A stretch of 64,000 bases of DNA from Halocatena pleomorpha (GTDB lineage Archaea > Halobacteriota > Halobacteria > Halobacteriales > Haloarculaceae): assembly GCF_003862495.1 (NCBI RefSeq), contig NZ_RRCH01000003.1, positions 186,001 to 250,000 of the forward strand, read 5' to 3'. The stretch's first letter is position 1; each line of letters starts with the position of its first letter. The position numbers and the translations under genes were made by a program. This document shows, one piece after another, positions 1 to 8,661 of this stretch. The notes under the pieces were generated by a model. The model made no database searches. It saw only the letters and a list, made by a program, of their open reading frames with translations, and was not told the DNA's origin.

Positions 1-536
1 ATCGTAGCCGTGAGGTCTTCGACGTCGTAGTATCGAGCGGCAAGTTCGAGTACGAACAGCGTCCGATACCCCAATGGATCCGCCTTAGGGTCCGTCCGTC
101 CGAGATCCACGTCGTCCTCGGCTACCAGTTCATACCACGCGTTTTCCGCCCTGCCAACGCGCTTTCCGCCCTCGGTCGACGTATTGTACGCGATTACGAC
201 GGCGTTACTCGTGAACACCGAGTACCACGACGGATCTAGCGGCGCGTTGAACAACGCCGTGTCGGCCACCACGACGATATCCGGATGACGGATATCGTCC
301 GCAACCATTCTGGCGATCCGCGCCGAACCGTGGGTTTCGATCTGTACCGGCGTGTTGAGTGTTGGCGCAAGTCCGTTCGACAGCACGTTTGTGAGACTGC
401 CCGCCGCGAGGATTGTGACCGGACCAGTGTGACGATCGCCGGTCGGAAACCATCCCGTCTCAAGACAGCCCGACAGCCCGAGGAGTCCCGTGCCGAGCGT
501 TTGCAACACCGTTCGCCGCGACCGTTGTTTCGTCAT
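1..536 (-). CDS. Molybdate/tungstate ABC transporter substrate-binding lipoprotein (3' end cut by window)
   Basis: Predicted extracellular binding protein that delivers molybdate or tungstate to an ABC importer. The N-terminus has a twin-arginine motif (SRRTVLQ) and a lipobox (LSGC, Cys24), so it is probably Tat-exported and lipid-anchored. After the anchor comes the typical ModA/WtpA opening (VTILAAGSLTNVL), then a Ser-rich ligand region (HGSARIARMV), then DIVVVADTALF. The start at 536 is the Met directly before the Tat signal. The C-terminal part lies outside the window, so the metal-binding residues cannot all be checked. The divergent neighbour is a ModE/TOBE-type regulator, which supports an oxyanion role. 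Other binding-protein substrates cannot be excluded. Confidence 0.85.
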   Translation of the reverse strand, partial: MTKQRSRRTVLQTLGTGLLGLSGCLETGWFPTGDRHTGPVTILAAGSLTNVLSNGLAPTLNTPVQIETHGSARIARMVADDIRHPDIVVVADTALFNAPLDPSWYSVFTSNAVVIAYNTSTEGGKRVGRAENAWYELVAEDDVDLGRTDPKADPLGYRTLFVLELAARYYDVEDLTAT

Positions 537-566
537 AGACGTAACGGATCGTTATTGTGAGTTAGA

Positions 567-574
567 CATAAAGG
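567..574. promoter_or_regulatory. Shared divergent TATA box for the oxyanion-binding protein and the ModE-like regulator
   Basis: CATAAAGG on the plus strand reads CCTTTATG on the minus strand. It lies about 31-35 bases from each of the two start codons (603 plus, 536 minus). One A/T box could serve both leaderless transcripts, so they may compete for the same factors. The same octamer precedes the DoxX gene at 2226-2233. Confidence 0.5.
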
Positions 575-602
575 CTTTCCAGCTAGATTCGGATGAAAAC
601 GT

Positions 603-1295
603 ATGGACGCGGAATTCGAGACCCGATTACAGGCAAAAGATGTGTCGTTCGAGACTGCAGACGCGCGTCTGTTGCGTGCAGTCGATGATCAACGCTCGCT
701 TAACGCCGCCGCAGACGCATTGGGACGGTCGTTTTCTCGTTCGCATCGCCGGATCAAGGCGCTAGAGGCGGTGTTCGGCCCACTCGTCGAACGCCAGCGG
801 GGCGGCATCGATGGTGGCGGGAGTGAACTCACCGACAACGCCCGCGATCTCCTTGCGCGATTCGAACGGTTGCGAACCGCGTACGCCGGCACGGCCGAAA
901 CCGAGAAAACGGTCGTGTTCGGAACCGTCACCCAGCGCAGCGCAGAATTGGCAACCGTCCAAACGCCCGCCGGTACCGTCCGTGCGCTGGTGTCGACACC
1001 TGCCGATCGAGTGCAGGTCGTGCTCCGAGCGGACGCCATCACGCTTCATACCCCCGACGCCGTACCGTCGACCGACGGGATGAGCGCCCGAAATCGACTG
1101 GCCGGAACGATCTCCTACATCGATCGCGGCGAGTCGATCGCTCGGGTGGCGTGCGATGTCGGGATCGATGCGCCGCTAATCGCACTCGTCACCCAACGCA
1201 CGATCGACGAAGTCGGGTTTCGATCGGACGACCCCGTCGTTGCGTCGTTCAAGGCGACCGCGACCCGGACGATCCCCATGGAGCGTGATCGGTAA
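603..1295 (+). CDS. ModE-type regulator: winged HTH plus TOBE molybdate-binding domain
   Basis: Predicted transcription regulator that senses molybdate or tungstate. Residues about 18-85 form a LysR/ModE-like winged helix (SLNAAADALGRSFSRSHRRI, then a wing and ELTDNARDLLARFERL). Residues about 140-225 match a TOBE/Mop-like fold with the SARNRLAGTI start typical of oxyanion-binding TOBE domains. At 230 residues it is close to ModE length with one TOBE copy. It is transcribed away from a molybdate/tungstate-binding lipoprotein gene with a shared promoter, the usual arrangement for a regulator of uptake. The ligand is inferred from family and context. Confidence 0.85.
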   Translation: MDAEFETRLQAKDVSFETADARLLRAVDDQRSLNAAADALGRSFSRSHRRIKALEAVFGPLVERQRGGIDGGGSELTDNARDLLARFERLRTAYAGTAETEKTVVFGTVTQRSAELATVQTPAGTVRALVSTPADRVQVVLRADAITLHTPDAVPSTDGMSARNRLAGTISYIDRGESIARVACDVGIDAPLIALVTQRTIDEVGFRSDDPVVASFKATATRTIPMERDR

Positions 1296-1300
1296 CGCAC

Positions 1301-2146
1301 TCACTGAGCGAAAAACGCCTTGATCGGGTCGATCTGGTCGTCGGTGTTCAGGGCTGGGGCGTGCCCACAGTCGACAGTGATCGTCTTCGCGTTTGGTTGG
1401 CGGTCGATCATCCGTTCAAACGGCTCGCGGGGAAGAATCCCGGATGCTGTTCCACGAACCACACAGATATCGGCAGTGATCCCGTCCCATACCGCCCACG
1501 GATCCGTGTCCGATTCTGCCCTCGTGTCGAGGGCTTCGATGATCCGTGGATCATAGGCGGGCGTGAACTGGCCGTCGTCGGTGCGGCGTGCTGACGTTAC
1601 TGTGAACCGTCGCCACTCAGCATCGGTCATTTCGCTGAATCGTGGCTCGTAGATCTTCCGGTAGTACGCTTCTAACGCCGTTACAGTGTCGACAGCCGGT
1701 GGCTGTGGCACGTATTCGTTGATGCGTGCCAACGCCTGATCGTCGGCGTCGTGGATCGGATCGGGACTGATGTCGTTCACGACGAGGTGGGAGATCCGAT
1801 CGGACAGGGGACCACCGGCCAGCGCCATCCCGAGCCCTCCGCCCATGGAGGTTCCGATCCATCGGATCGATTCGAGTCCGAGTGTGTCACAGAATTTGAC
1901 TAGTCGCTCCACGGAGGCTTCATTCGTGTACGCAGTAGGATCGGCCCATCCACTCAGTCCCCGTCCGGGAAGATCCGGACACAGCACCCGGTACGTGTCG
2001 GTGAGTCGCCGCGCAATCGGGTCGAAATCCCGACCCACACGCGACAGTCCGTGTAAACACACTACCGGTGGCGCTGACGCCGCACCCCACGCCGAGTAAT
2101 GTAACTCGATCCCATCCACTGAACAGAACTGATCGGTCCGGTTCAT
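1301..2146 (-). CDS. Alpha/beta-fold hydrolase
   Basis: Cytoplasmic alpha/beta hydrolase of 281 residues. The HGL oxyanion motif is at about 32-34, the nucleophile elbow GTSMGG has Ser100, and the C-terminal DCGHAP supplies the likely catalytic His near residue 265. The start at 2146 (MNRTDQF) is preferred over the longer frame opening at 2287, because the extra 47 residues look like untranslated leader and family members begin near this point. The substrate is unknown; esterase, lactonase or C-C bond hydrolase activity are all possible. It is divergent from a DoxX gene. Confidence 0.85.
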   Translation of the reverse strand: MNRTDQFCSVDGIELHYSAWGAASAPPVVCLHGLSRVGRDFDPIARRLTDTYRVLCPDLPGRGLSGWADPTAYTNEASVERLVKFCDTLGLESIRWIGTSMGGGLGMALAGGPLSDRISHLVVNDISPDPIHDADDQALARINEYVPQPPAVDTVTALEAYYRKIYEPRFSEMTDAEWRRFTVTSARRTDDGQFTPAYDPRIIEALDTRAESDTDPWAVWDGITADICVVRGTASGILPREPFERMIDRQPNAKTITVDCGHAPALNTDDQIDPIKAFFAQ

Positions 2147-2225
2147 CGTTGTCGACAGACGAACACGACCGTATAATGTGTTTCGTCGATCCAGTTCGAT
2201 ACGTGAAGCGATGTTTCTCAGAAGA

Positions 2226-2233
2226 CATAAAGG
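2226..2233 (+). promoter_or_regulatory. TATA-like box upstream of the DoxX gene
   Basis: CATAAAGG is centred about 30 bases before the ATG at 2260, fitting a leaderless haloarchaeal promoter. It is identical to the box at 567-574. Confidence 0.45.
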
Positions 2234-2259
2234 AACGGCGTTAGAAATCGCAGACAGGT

Positions 2260-2691
2260 ATGTCAAACACAAATAAATGGGGTCCACTTCTCATCCGGAT
2301 TGGACTCGGTGCCGTTATGATTGTCCACGGAATTGGAAAACTGATGGGTGTCGGTCCGGCTGCGATGCCGATTTCTGATTTTGCGGCGACCATCGGCGGG
2401 CTGGGCTTTCCAGCGACCACTGGCTTGGCGTGGCTGGTCGCACTGATCGAGTTCGGTGGCGGCGTGTTGCTAGTGGCAGGGTTGTTCGTGCGATACGCCG
2501 CGATCGGAGTAGCGATCAACATGCTCGTTGCGACCGTTCTGGTCCACCTCCCACAGGGGTTCAGCGGGTATGAGTACACACTCGTGCTCTTTTTCATGGC
2601 GCTCTCGCTCGTCGCAACCGGTCCCGGCCAGTTCTCGCTCACTCACACGCTCTTCGATGGAGAACTGTACTGGCCGACAGTAGATGGATGA
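2260..2691 (+). CDS. DoxX family membrane protein
   Basis: Integral membrane protein of 143 residues with about four transmembrane helices. The opening (LLIRIGLGAVMIVHGIGKL) is the DoxX signature, followed by glycine-rich helices and a conserved IEFGGG segment. DoxX proteins are linked to quinone or thiol redox reactions in membranes, but the role in haloarchaea is not established. It appears monocistronic, and the next gene converges on it. Confidence 0.9.
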   Translation: MSNTNKWGPLLIRIGLGAVMIVHGIGKLMGVGPAAMPISDFAATIGGLGFPATTGLAWLVALIEFGGGVLLVAGLFVRYAAIGVAINMLVATVLVHLPQGFSGYEYTLVLFFMALSLVATGPGQFSLTHTLFDGELYWPTVDG

Positions 2692-2714
2692 GGGTCTCGA
2701 TCGGAGCTGATCGA

Positions 2715-5057
2715 TCATCTATCACCTCTGAGCGCGACGTGTCGCCACGGGAAGGGGATATCGTTGAACAGATCCGTGACGTACTCGGTGAGCGGTGTCA
2801 CGGTGAACTCGTATGGGACGGTGCCGGTTTCGTTGGGACGAGCCGCCCATGAGGCTGCGGTGACGATTCGATCGTATCCCGATCCCTCAAACGCGTCGTA
2901 CCACGTTTCGCTCGCGGAGCCGGCAAACGTCCGAGCGTCCAGCTGTTTGACTTCGGCTGTGCCGTTTTCGGTGACGCCAACAGCAGTGAACTGGTATTTG
3001 ACGCGCTCGCCGTGCACTTTACTGATATCCCGGAACGGATCGGTGTCTGATCCGTCGTAGGAAAGTCCTGCTTCCGGTATCTTGATGTTTCGGAGATACC
3101 AGCCGGTTCCTGGCATTGAACTGGAATTACCGTTGGTCGAGTAGTCAGTCATATACCGAAAGGAGATCAGCACTTCTTGACCACTGTACGCCGAAAGATC
3201 GAACGACTCAGTGGTCCACTTGCCATCCGTCTCGCCGGTGAATCCGGGGAGGTGATCGGTGATCGGTGGATATGCGCTTTCGGGTTCGGCCAGTTGCTCA
3301 CTCGTGTTTTCGTTCGACAACGTGGTCCACGTGTCGCCGCCGTCGGTCGACACCTGAACGAAGCCGTAATCCCACCCCCGTTCGATGTCGTAGTACGTTT
3401 CGAACGACAACGTCGCTGACTCGGTCTCCCGAAGATCGGCCGCCATGATGGCGTTGTTATCCATGCGGTTGCCGCGACCACTCCATAACACGGTCTCGTT
3501 CGAACGGTTCGACGCATTGCCAGTCGTCTCGGCGCCTGGTAGCGGAACCGTCTCCCACGGAAGTGGTCGGAACTCCGTTCCGTTGGCGCTGAACGCGAGA
3601 AGCGAATCGTTTACAGGACTCTCGAAGGCGGTGTAGGAACTACCCCACGCCGGTACCCGTCCGTTCGTGGTGTGCGTCATGCTCACGTTGACATCGATCC
3701 CTTGGAAGCGATACCGATCGGAACCATTTTTCCGAACTGAACCGGCAACGCTCTCTACGATCAACGCGGTCGAAAAGTCCTGATACACTCCATAGAAATC
3801 CTGGTTCACGCCCGTTTCATTGAGTGTCGTTTCAATGCTTTCGATCCCGTTGTCGGGATTACGGGCCAGCTTTTGGGTGAATGACTCACCATACTGCTGT
3901 GTCAGATACGTCTGGAACAATGCCGCTATTCCGTAATCTGCAAGGATGTTGATTCCCCCTTGGTCACCCCACTCGATGAGGGAATTGTTCGGCCGTTCCT
4001 CGAACGCCGCGATATGGTTCTGTGGAAACCCGTAGCCAGAAGCGTACTCTACGTACTCGGACATCCCCTCGTTGATCCACGTCGTCTCATCAGTGTCGTG
4101 GTCGTTGTGAATCAGGTGCTGCAGTTCGTGCGTCACGGTTCCCTCAACCGCGTGGGCGTCTGCCTCGCTCGCGTTCGTGCTCTCATTGGTGTCCAGACGC
4201 CACGGTGCGTCCATCGGTCCGAGTCGACCGTCCCAGTCGTGGGTGTCGATGGTCAAAACGTTCCGGTCGGTCCGGCGCTCGATGACTGGCGAGTAAAACC
4301 CGGACGTGAACACCGGATAGCTCTCATTGAAATAGTTCTTATCGCGGATGTTATCCACGAGAATGATCGTTCGGTTCTCACCATCCGGCGATCGGTAGTA
4401 GTCATCCGGAACGTCATTCTCTTCGGAAAGGGTAGCGTCGGTCCCGTCGCGGTCATCTGGAGCACCGAACAGCCGCTTGTTCGCGGGATACACGGTTGCT
4501 TCGTACTCCGTGGTGAGATACTCGATCTGTGTGTCTGTGACGGTCGGTGCCTCACGGGAATCGTTTTCTGGCCACGAGAGATCCTCTGCAACCCACACCG
4601 AACTGTTTTCGGTGTAGTCCCGAAGTGTGAAGTTCCGAAACGAATACTCTCCAGCTGTGTCGTTCAACGAGGGAAACATCTTCGTGGCCCCAACCGTCGG
4701 ACTGTCTCTCTCTGTCGTACCGTGATACGCACCCGACGTTCCGATCGCCTCGGGAACCGAGGATGGATCGAACGTGACGTTTTGGAGTTCTTTCGGTGAG
4801 AGTCCACGAGGACGATACTCAATCGTGGTTTCGTTCGATGATTCAGCCGTCTTCTCGGACCCCGTTTCGGTGTGATCCGAATGATGACCGGGGGATTCCC
4901 GGCTGTCACTGAAATCTATATGTGACACATTTGTGCTACCGTTCTCTTTTCCAGATATTATTTTTTCGTTATTAGTGGCGGCAGGTGACATGCCGACAAA
5001 TGCGGTTGAACTGGCAAGAATCATCATCGCCACGATGGCGACTATCGGGCGTTTCAT
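2715..5057 (-). CDS. Secreted zinc metalloprotease, immune-inhibitor-A/M6-like architecture
   Basis: Exported protein of 780 residues. A Sec signal peptide is at residues 1-27 (hydrophobic core IVAIVAMMILASSTAFVG). A long Asn/Ser/Thr-rich segment with many N-glycosylation sequons follows. The zinc site THELQHLIH is at about residues 307-315, with EGMSEYVEY downstream supplying a possible third ligand. A C-terminal beta domain near residues 520-640 (DYGFVQVSTDGGDTWTTL, SFRYMTDYS, GWYLRNIKI) resembles the MAM-like domain of immune inhibitor A proteases. The ATG at 5057 is chosen because a TTTATC box lies about 22 bases upstream; a GTG nine bases earlier is the alternative. Likely role is extracellular protein breakdown; the exact peptidase family is uncertain. 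Confidence 0.8.
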   Translation of the reverse strand: MKRPIVAIVAMMILASSTAFVGMSPAATNNEKIISGKENGSTNVSHIDFSDSRESPGHHSDHTETGSEKTAESSNETTIEYRPRGLSPKELQNVTFDPSSVPEAIGTSGAYHGTTERDSPTVGATKMFPSLNDTAGEYSFRNFTLRDYTENSSVWVAEDLSWPENDSREAPTVTDTQIEYLTTEYEATVYPANKRLFGAPDDRDGTDATLSEENDVPDDYYRSPDGENRTIILVDNIRDKNYFNESYPVFTSGFYSPVIERRTDRNVLTIDTHDWDGRLGPMDAPWRLDTNESTNASEADAHAVEGTVTHELQHLIHNDHDTDETTWINEGMSEYVEYASGYGFPQNHIAAFEERPNNSLIEWGDQGGINILADYGIAALFQTYLTQQYGESFTQKLARNPDNGIESIETTLNETGVNQDFYGVYQDFSTALIVESVAGSVRKNGSDRYRFQGIDVNVSMTHTTNGRVPAWGSSYTAFESPVNDSLLAFSANGTEFRPLPWETVPLPGAETTGNASNRSNETVLWSGRGNRMDNNAIMAADLRETESATLSFETYYDIERGWDYGFVQVSTDGGDTWTTLSNENTSEQLAEPESAYPPITDHLPGFTGETDGKWTTESFDLSAYSGQEVLISFRYMTDYSTNGNSSSMPGTGWYLRNIKIPEAGLSYDGSDTDPFRDISKVHGERVKYQFTAVGVTENGTAEVKQLDARTFAGSASETWYDAFEGSGYDRIVTAASWAARPNETGTVPYEFTVTPLTEYVTDLFNDIPFPWRHVALRGDR

Positions 5058-5075
5058 GAGATACACGCCTTTACG

Positions 5076-5081
5076 GATAAA
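5076..5081 (-). promoter_or_regulatory. TATA box (TTTATC) of the secreted metalloprotease gene
   Basis: Reads TTTATC on the minus strand, centred about 22 bases before the ATG at 5057. This indicates a leaderless transcript and supports that start. Confidence 0.55.
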
Positions 5082-5256
5082 CAGACATAATGATAACCCA
5101 TTTATACTTGCCCCATTTGGTCACTAATGAAAACTTATATGTGCATATACATCTATGCGATCCATCTCTTTCATCGATTATCTCCCTGAACTGGAACCAG
5201 AGCGCCGGTCGTTTGAGTGAAACGTGATTATGATGGCGCCCAAACGCCCATGGACA

Positions 5257-5724
5257 ATGGAGATCGTCACGATCGAAGAGATCGAAACGCCACCGACGAA
5301 CAGTCCCGCCGATGTCGTCCGGCCGCTTTCAACGGCGCTGGATACAAGCGAAATCGCAATCAACTACTTCGAGATCGCATCAGGGGAGAGTTTCGGCTAC
5401 GACTACCACCGACACAACGATCAGGAAGAGTTATTTTACGTACAGAGCGGGACAGCAACGTTCGAAACGGAATCCGGGGACGTTGCCGTTGAGGCTGGTG
5501 AGATGATCCGGTTTGCGTCTGGGGAATTTCAGCTCGGGACTAACCGGGGAGACGAGCGAGTGGTCGCTCTTGCTATCGGTGTTCCCCGTAATTCATCGGA
5601 GATCGAGTATCTCCGGGAATGTGCCCAGTGTGATGAGCGGACCATACAAACCGTCGTGACTTCAGAGCAGGCCATCACCATCCGGTGTTCGGAGTGTGAC
5701 ACCGAAGTCGACCGGATTCCCTGA
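5257..5724 (+). CDS. Cupin protein with C-terminal zinc ribbon
   Basis: Single-domain cupin (residues about 25-115) with the metal-binding pattern in YHRHNDQEELFYVQSG and the second motif AGEMIRFASGEFQ. The C-terminal 40 residues carry two CxxC pairs (CAQC and CSEC), a rubredoxin-like or zinc-ribbon knuckle. The start at 5257 (MEIVTIEEIE) is chosen because upstream in-frame Mets precede only an unstructured lead. The cupin may bind a sugar or small molecule, or catalyse isomerisation; the substrate is unknown. It is a free-standing gene. Confidence 0.8.
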   Translation: MEIVTIEEIETPPTNSPADVVRPLSTALDTSEIAINYFEIASGESFGYDYHRHNDQEELFYVQSGTATFETESGDVAVEAGEMIRFASGEFQLGTNRGDERVVALAIGVPRNSSEIEYLRECAQCDERTIQTVVTSEQAITIRCSECDTEVDRIP

Positions 5725-5783
5725 CAAAACGGCGACACCCAATGCGGTATTCGGTTGCTCTCGTTTTGTAGTCACTCGATCGC

Positions 5784-5789
5784 TTTATT
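5784..5789 (+). promoter_or_regulatory. TATA box (TTTATT) of the four-helix membrane protein gene
   Basis: TTTATT is centred about 30 bases before the ATG at 5816 and supports that start over the longer open frame. Confidence 0.5.
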
Positions 5790-5815
5790 ATTGTCGCGCG
5801 AATGCGGTTGTGCGT

Positions 5816-6325
5816 ATGGATGTCGTTCAGGTTGTCGGATTCGTATCCACAGACTTCGCGCTCGGCACGATCCGGATCGGGGCGTTCAGCCTCTGGTTGG
5901 GACTATGTGCGTCGCTCGTAGCGGTGCCGTTTCTTCTGAGCACCCGAATCCGCTCGTTGTTTCGACGTATCGGTCCGTTCAGTGGCTGGGTCGGAAACTA
6001 CACCGTGTGGATGACGGTGATCGGCGGTGGCGAAATCGCACTGTTTGCATTCGCTGCCGACGTGATCGCCGTCGAGTACGCCGATCCGGCAGTCGTCGAG
6101 CGACTCATCACCACCGCGAGCGCCGTGTTGGTCGTTGGATACGTCCTCCTATTACTGGTGTTGTTGTTGGTCGTTCTCCCACGCCTCGGAATCAACTGGC
6201 CCGAGCAGTACGACCGACGAACAGTCGGCTTGATCGTCGGAGGCGTCCTCTGGTACCACGCCGGCACCGTGTTACTTTCACCGTACGCTTTCGACTGGCT
6301 GATGTCACTCGCGCGTCCGGGGTGA
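5816..6325 (+). CDS. Four-helix membrane protein of unknown function
   Basis: Protein of 169 residues with four predicted transmembrane helices at about 17-40, 63-87, 98-122 and 138-160. The third helix is an almost pure Leu/Val run. There is an Arg-rich cytoplasmic loop after helix 1 (STRIRSLFRRIG). I do not recognise the family. The promoter box at 5784-5789 fixes the start. It ends 72 bases before the RtcB-type gene, which has its own start context. Confidence 0.7.
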   Translation: MDVVQVVGFVSTDFALGTIRIGAFSLWLGLCASLVAVPFLLSTRIRSLFRRIGPFSGWVGNYTVWMTVIGGGEIALFAFAADVIAVEYADPAVVERLITTASAVLVVGYVLLLLVLLLVVLPRLGINWPEQYDRRTVGLIVGGVLWYHAGTVLLSPYAFDWLMSLARPG

Positions 6326-6397
6326 CAGTGGCCGCGTGTGCGCTGGTGTCACACCCTAGCGAAACAGCCATCAACGAATGGAAACAAATCCTCACCA

Positions 6398-7837
6398 ATG
6401 AAGCAGATCACGGGAACACACACCGACGCTCGCTTCATGGTCGACGACGAGTCCCTCCTTGAATCGGAAGTCGTCGAGCAGGTTCAGGAACTGATCGATC
6501 ATCCGGCGTTCACCGAGCCGATCGTGATGCAACCCGACTGTCACCCTGGGTCAGGTGCGCCGATCGGATTCACGATGTCGTTGTCCGATCGCATCGTTCC
6601 AAACATTGTGGGCGTCGATGTCGGCTGCGGTATCACCGCAACGAACATCGGAACCGAACTACCGTGTACGGACGCCGAACGCGAGCGCCGAGTGCGATCG
6701 GCGGTACCGATGGGGCGGTCGGTACACGATTACGACGACGCACCGCATCTGATCGATACGTTCCCGTTTGAGCGGGCCAACAGGGTGTTTGACCGGTTCA
6801 ACGACGCCTACCGCGAGCAGTTCGGTCAGGAGATTGCTCCCATCGAATTCTCCTTCGATGGATACGACGGGGCGTATTTCAAGTCCCTCTGTCAGCGCGT
6901 CCTCGGTGGGCGATCTGTCGGGATGGGTCACGTGATCAAAAGCGCCGGCACCCTCGGCGGTGGGAACCACTTCGTTGAGTTCGCTCGCGCGCGTGAATCG
7001 GGAGAGTACTGGTTCGTCATCCACAGTGGCTCTCGATATCTCGGGATGGCGGTCGCCCAACACTGGCAGTCGGTGGCGACTGACCGGCGGAACGCAACAG
7101 CAGTCCGGGACGCGATTCCCGAGGAGTATTATGAGTACCTCAAATTCGATCCAGCGACGGTCAGTGACGCGGAATTACACACGTGGATAACGGGTGGGAT
7201 GGGTGAGTCACCAATCAAGAAAGACCGGCTCCGTTCGGAGTTCGAGACATCCGAAGTCGACGATGTGTTCCAAACACTGACAAATCTCCATCCCGAGGAT
7301 CGAAACGAGGCACTCGACTGGCTCGACGGTCGAGAAGCCCACGGCTACTACGTTGATATGCTGTTCGCACAGCAGTACGCCCGCTGGAACCGCGAGCTGA
7401 TGAGCGAAGCGATCTGTGAAGCGCTTGAGATCGAACCAGTCGAAACCGTCTCCAGCATCCACAACTACATCGATTTCGAAGATCTGATCGTTCGGAAAGG
7501 CGCAACCCCCGCCCGAGCGGGACAACGGCTCGTCATCCCGTTCAACATGGCGGACGGGTCGATCCTCGCTCACGGGCGCGGCAACGAACGCTACCATCGG
7601 ACTGCTCCCCACGGTGCCGGTCGGGAGATGAGCCGTCGAGAGGCCAAAAAGAACGGTTCGATGGACGCCTTCACGACGGCGATGGACGGGATTTACTCCG
7701 AGTCGGTGGTTGAAGACGTGCTCGATGAGGCCCCGATGGCGTACAAATCCGCTGACGCGATCGCTGAGGCGATCGAACCGACCGCGACCATCGTCGACCG
7801 TCTCGATGTTGTCCACAATCTGAAAGCGCTCGACTGA
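6398..7837 (+). CDS. rtcB: RtcB family RNA ligase
   Basis: Predicted RNA-splicing or repair ligase joining 2',3'-cyclic or 3'-phosphate to 5'-hydroxyl RNA ends, with Mn and GTP. RtcB hallmarks appear in order: IVGVDVGCG near residue 70, LGGGNHFVE near 188, HSGSRYLG near 208, the HNYID motif, and a C-terminal APHGAGREMSRREAKK that supplies the guanylated His region. The 479-residue length suits the family. The start at 6398 is the Met just before the conserved domain. In archaea RtcB joins tRNA exons after intron removal. The stop codon overlaps the next ATG by one base, so translation of the DsbA-like protein may be coupled. Confidence 0.9.
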   Translation: MKQITGTHTDARFMVDDESLLESEVVEQVQELIDHPAFTEPIVMQPDCHPGSGAPIGFTMSLSDRIVPNIVGVDVGCGITATNIGTELPCTDAERERRVRSAVPMGRSVHDYDDAPHLIDTFPFERANRVFDRFNDAYREQFGQEIAPIEFSFDGYDGAYFKSLCQRVLGGRSVGMGHVIKSAGTLGGGNHFVEFARARESGEYWFVIHSGSRYLGMAVAQHWQSVATDRRNATAVRDAIPEEYYEYLKFDPATVSDAELHTWITGGMGESPIKKDRLRSEFETSEVDDVFQTLTNLHPEDRNEALDWLDGREAHGYYVDMLFAQQYARWNRELMSEAICEALEIEPVETVSSIHNYIDFEDLIVRKGATPARAGQRLVIPFNMADGSILAHGRGNERYHRTAPHGAGREMSRREAKKNGSMDAFTTAMDGIYSESVVEDVLDEAPMAYKSADAIAEAIEPTATIVDRLDVVHNLKALD

Positions 7838-8502
7838 TGTCTGGGTCAGATCATCCTTCCCAAGGTCCGACTGCACGAAGACTGTCGCGGCGAGCACTGC
7901 TCACCCTCAGTGTGGGGGCCGTCGGATCGCTTGCCGGCTGTACCGTACCGTTTCTCGGTGGACCCGAACCACCTGATTGTACGGGTGACCAGATCACGGA
8001 GCTGCCAGCCCCCGCTTCCGGTCCCGAGGAGGCTCCCGTCACGGTTGCGATCTACACTGATTTCGATTGTCCACACTGTCGGGACTTTTTCACCGAGACG
8101 TATCCGACCGTCCGCGACCGAATTCCGACGAACAAAGCCCGGTTCGTACACCACGACTTCCCGATTCCCGTCTCCGAGTGGTCCTATCCCGTCGCAAACG
8201 CCGCTCGTGCGGTTCAGAACGCTCGATCTGAGGCAGCATTCTGGGACTTTTCCGAACGGGCGTATCGACACGAATCGGAGTATTCAACCGCCGTCCTCGA
8301 AGAACTCGCCCGAAAAACGAAGACCGATCCGGAGATCGTCCGGCGCGCGTCCGAACAACTGCCGTACTGCCAACTACTCAAACAGGAACGCGAGCACGGC
8401 AGAGATCGCGGCGTTGAAGGGACGCCAACCGTCTTCGTCAATGACCAGAAATTAGAAGCACCCTCCGCGGACGAACTCACCGCTGCGATCACCGACCCTT
8501 AA
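7837..8502 (+). CDS. DsbA-like thioredoxin-fold lipoprotein
   Basis: Tat lipoprotein of 221 residues. The twin arginines (RLSRRALLTL) precede a lipobox (LAGC) near residue 34. The thioredoxin fold carries the redox motif CPHC near residue 75 and the cis-Pro segment GTPTVFVN. It probably acts outside the membrane as a thiol oxidase or disulfide isomerase. It overlaps the RtcB stop by one base, which suggests shared transcription, though no functional link between RNA ligation and thiol exchange is known to me. Confidence 0.88.
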   Translation: MSGSDHPSQGPTARRLSRRALLTLSVGAVGSLAGCTVPFLGGPEPPDCTGDQITELPAPASGPEEAPVTVAIYTDFDCPHCRDFFTETYPTVRDRIPTNKARFVHHDFPIPVSEWSYPVANAARAVQNARSEAAFWDFSERAYRHESEYSTAVLEELARKTKTDPEIVRRASEQLPYCQLLKQEREHGRDRGVEGTPTVFVNDQKLEAPSADELTAAITDP

Positions 8503-8661
8503 CTGAGCGTCCGTCGAACAGTGTTCTCCAATAACATAATATATATTACACACAGATGGTCGAACAGCCACACATACGCGGCGTGGATCGACTTCGGAAA
8601 ATGACAGCTGCGGCTGTCGAATGGGAACCGGTTTCCGTCTTCCCTCAGTACAGGGGGATGT

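Noticed and set aside
3960-4799. 279-codon plus-strand open frame inside the metalloprotease gene
   Set aside because: Antisense shadow; the minus-strand protein has a signal peptide and zinc site.
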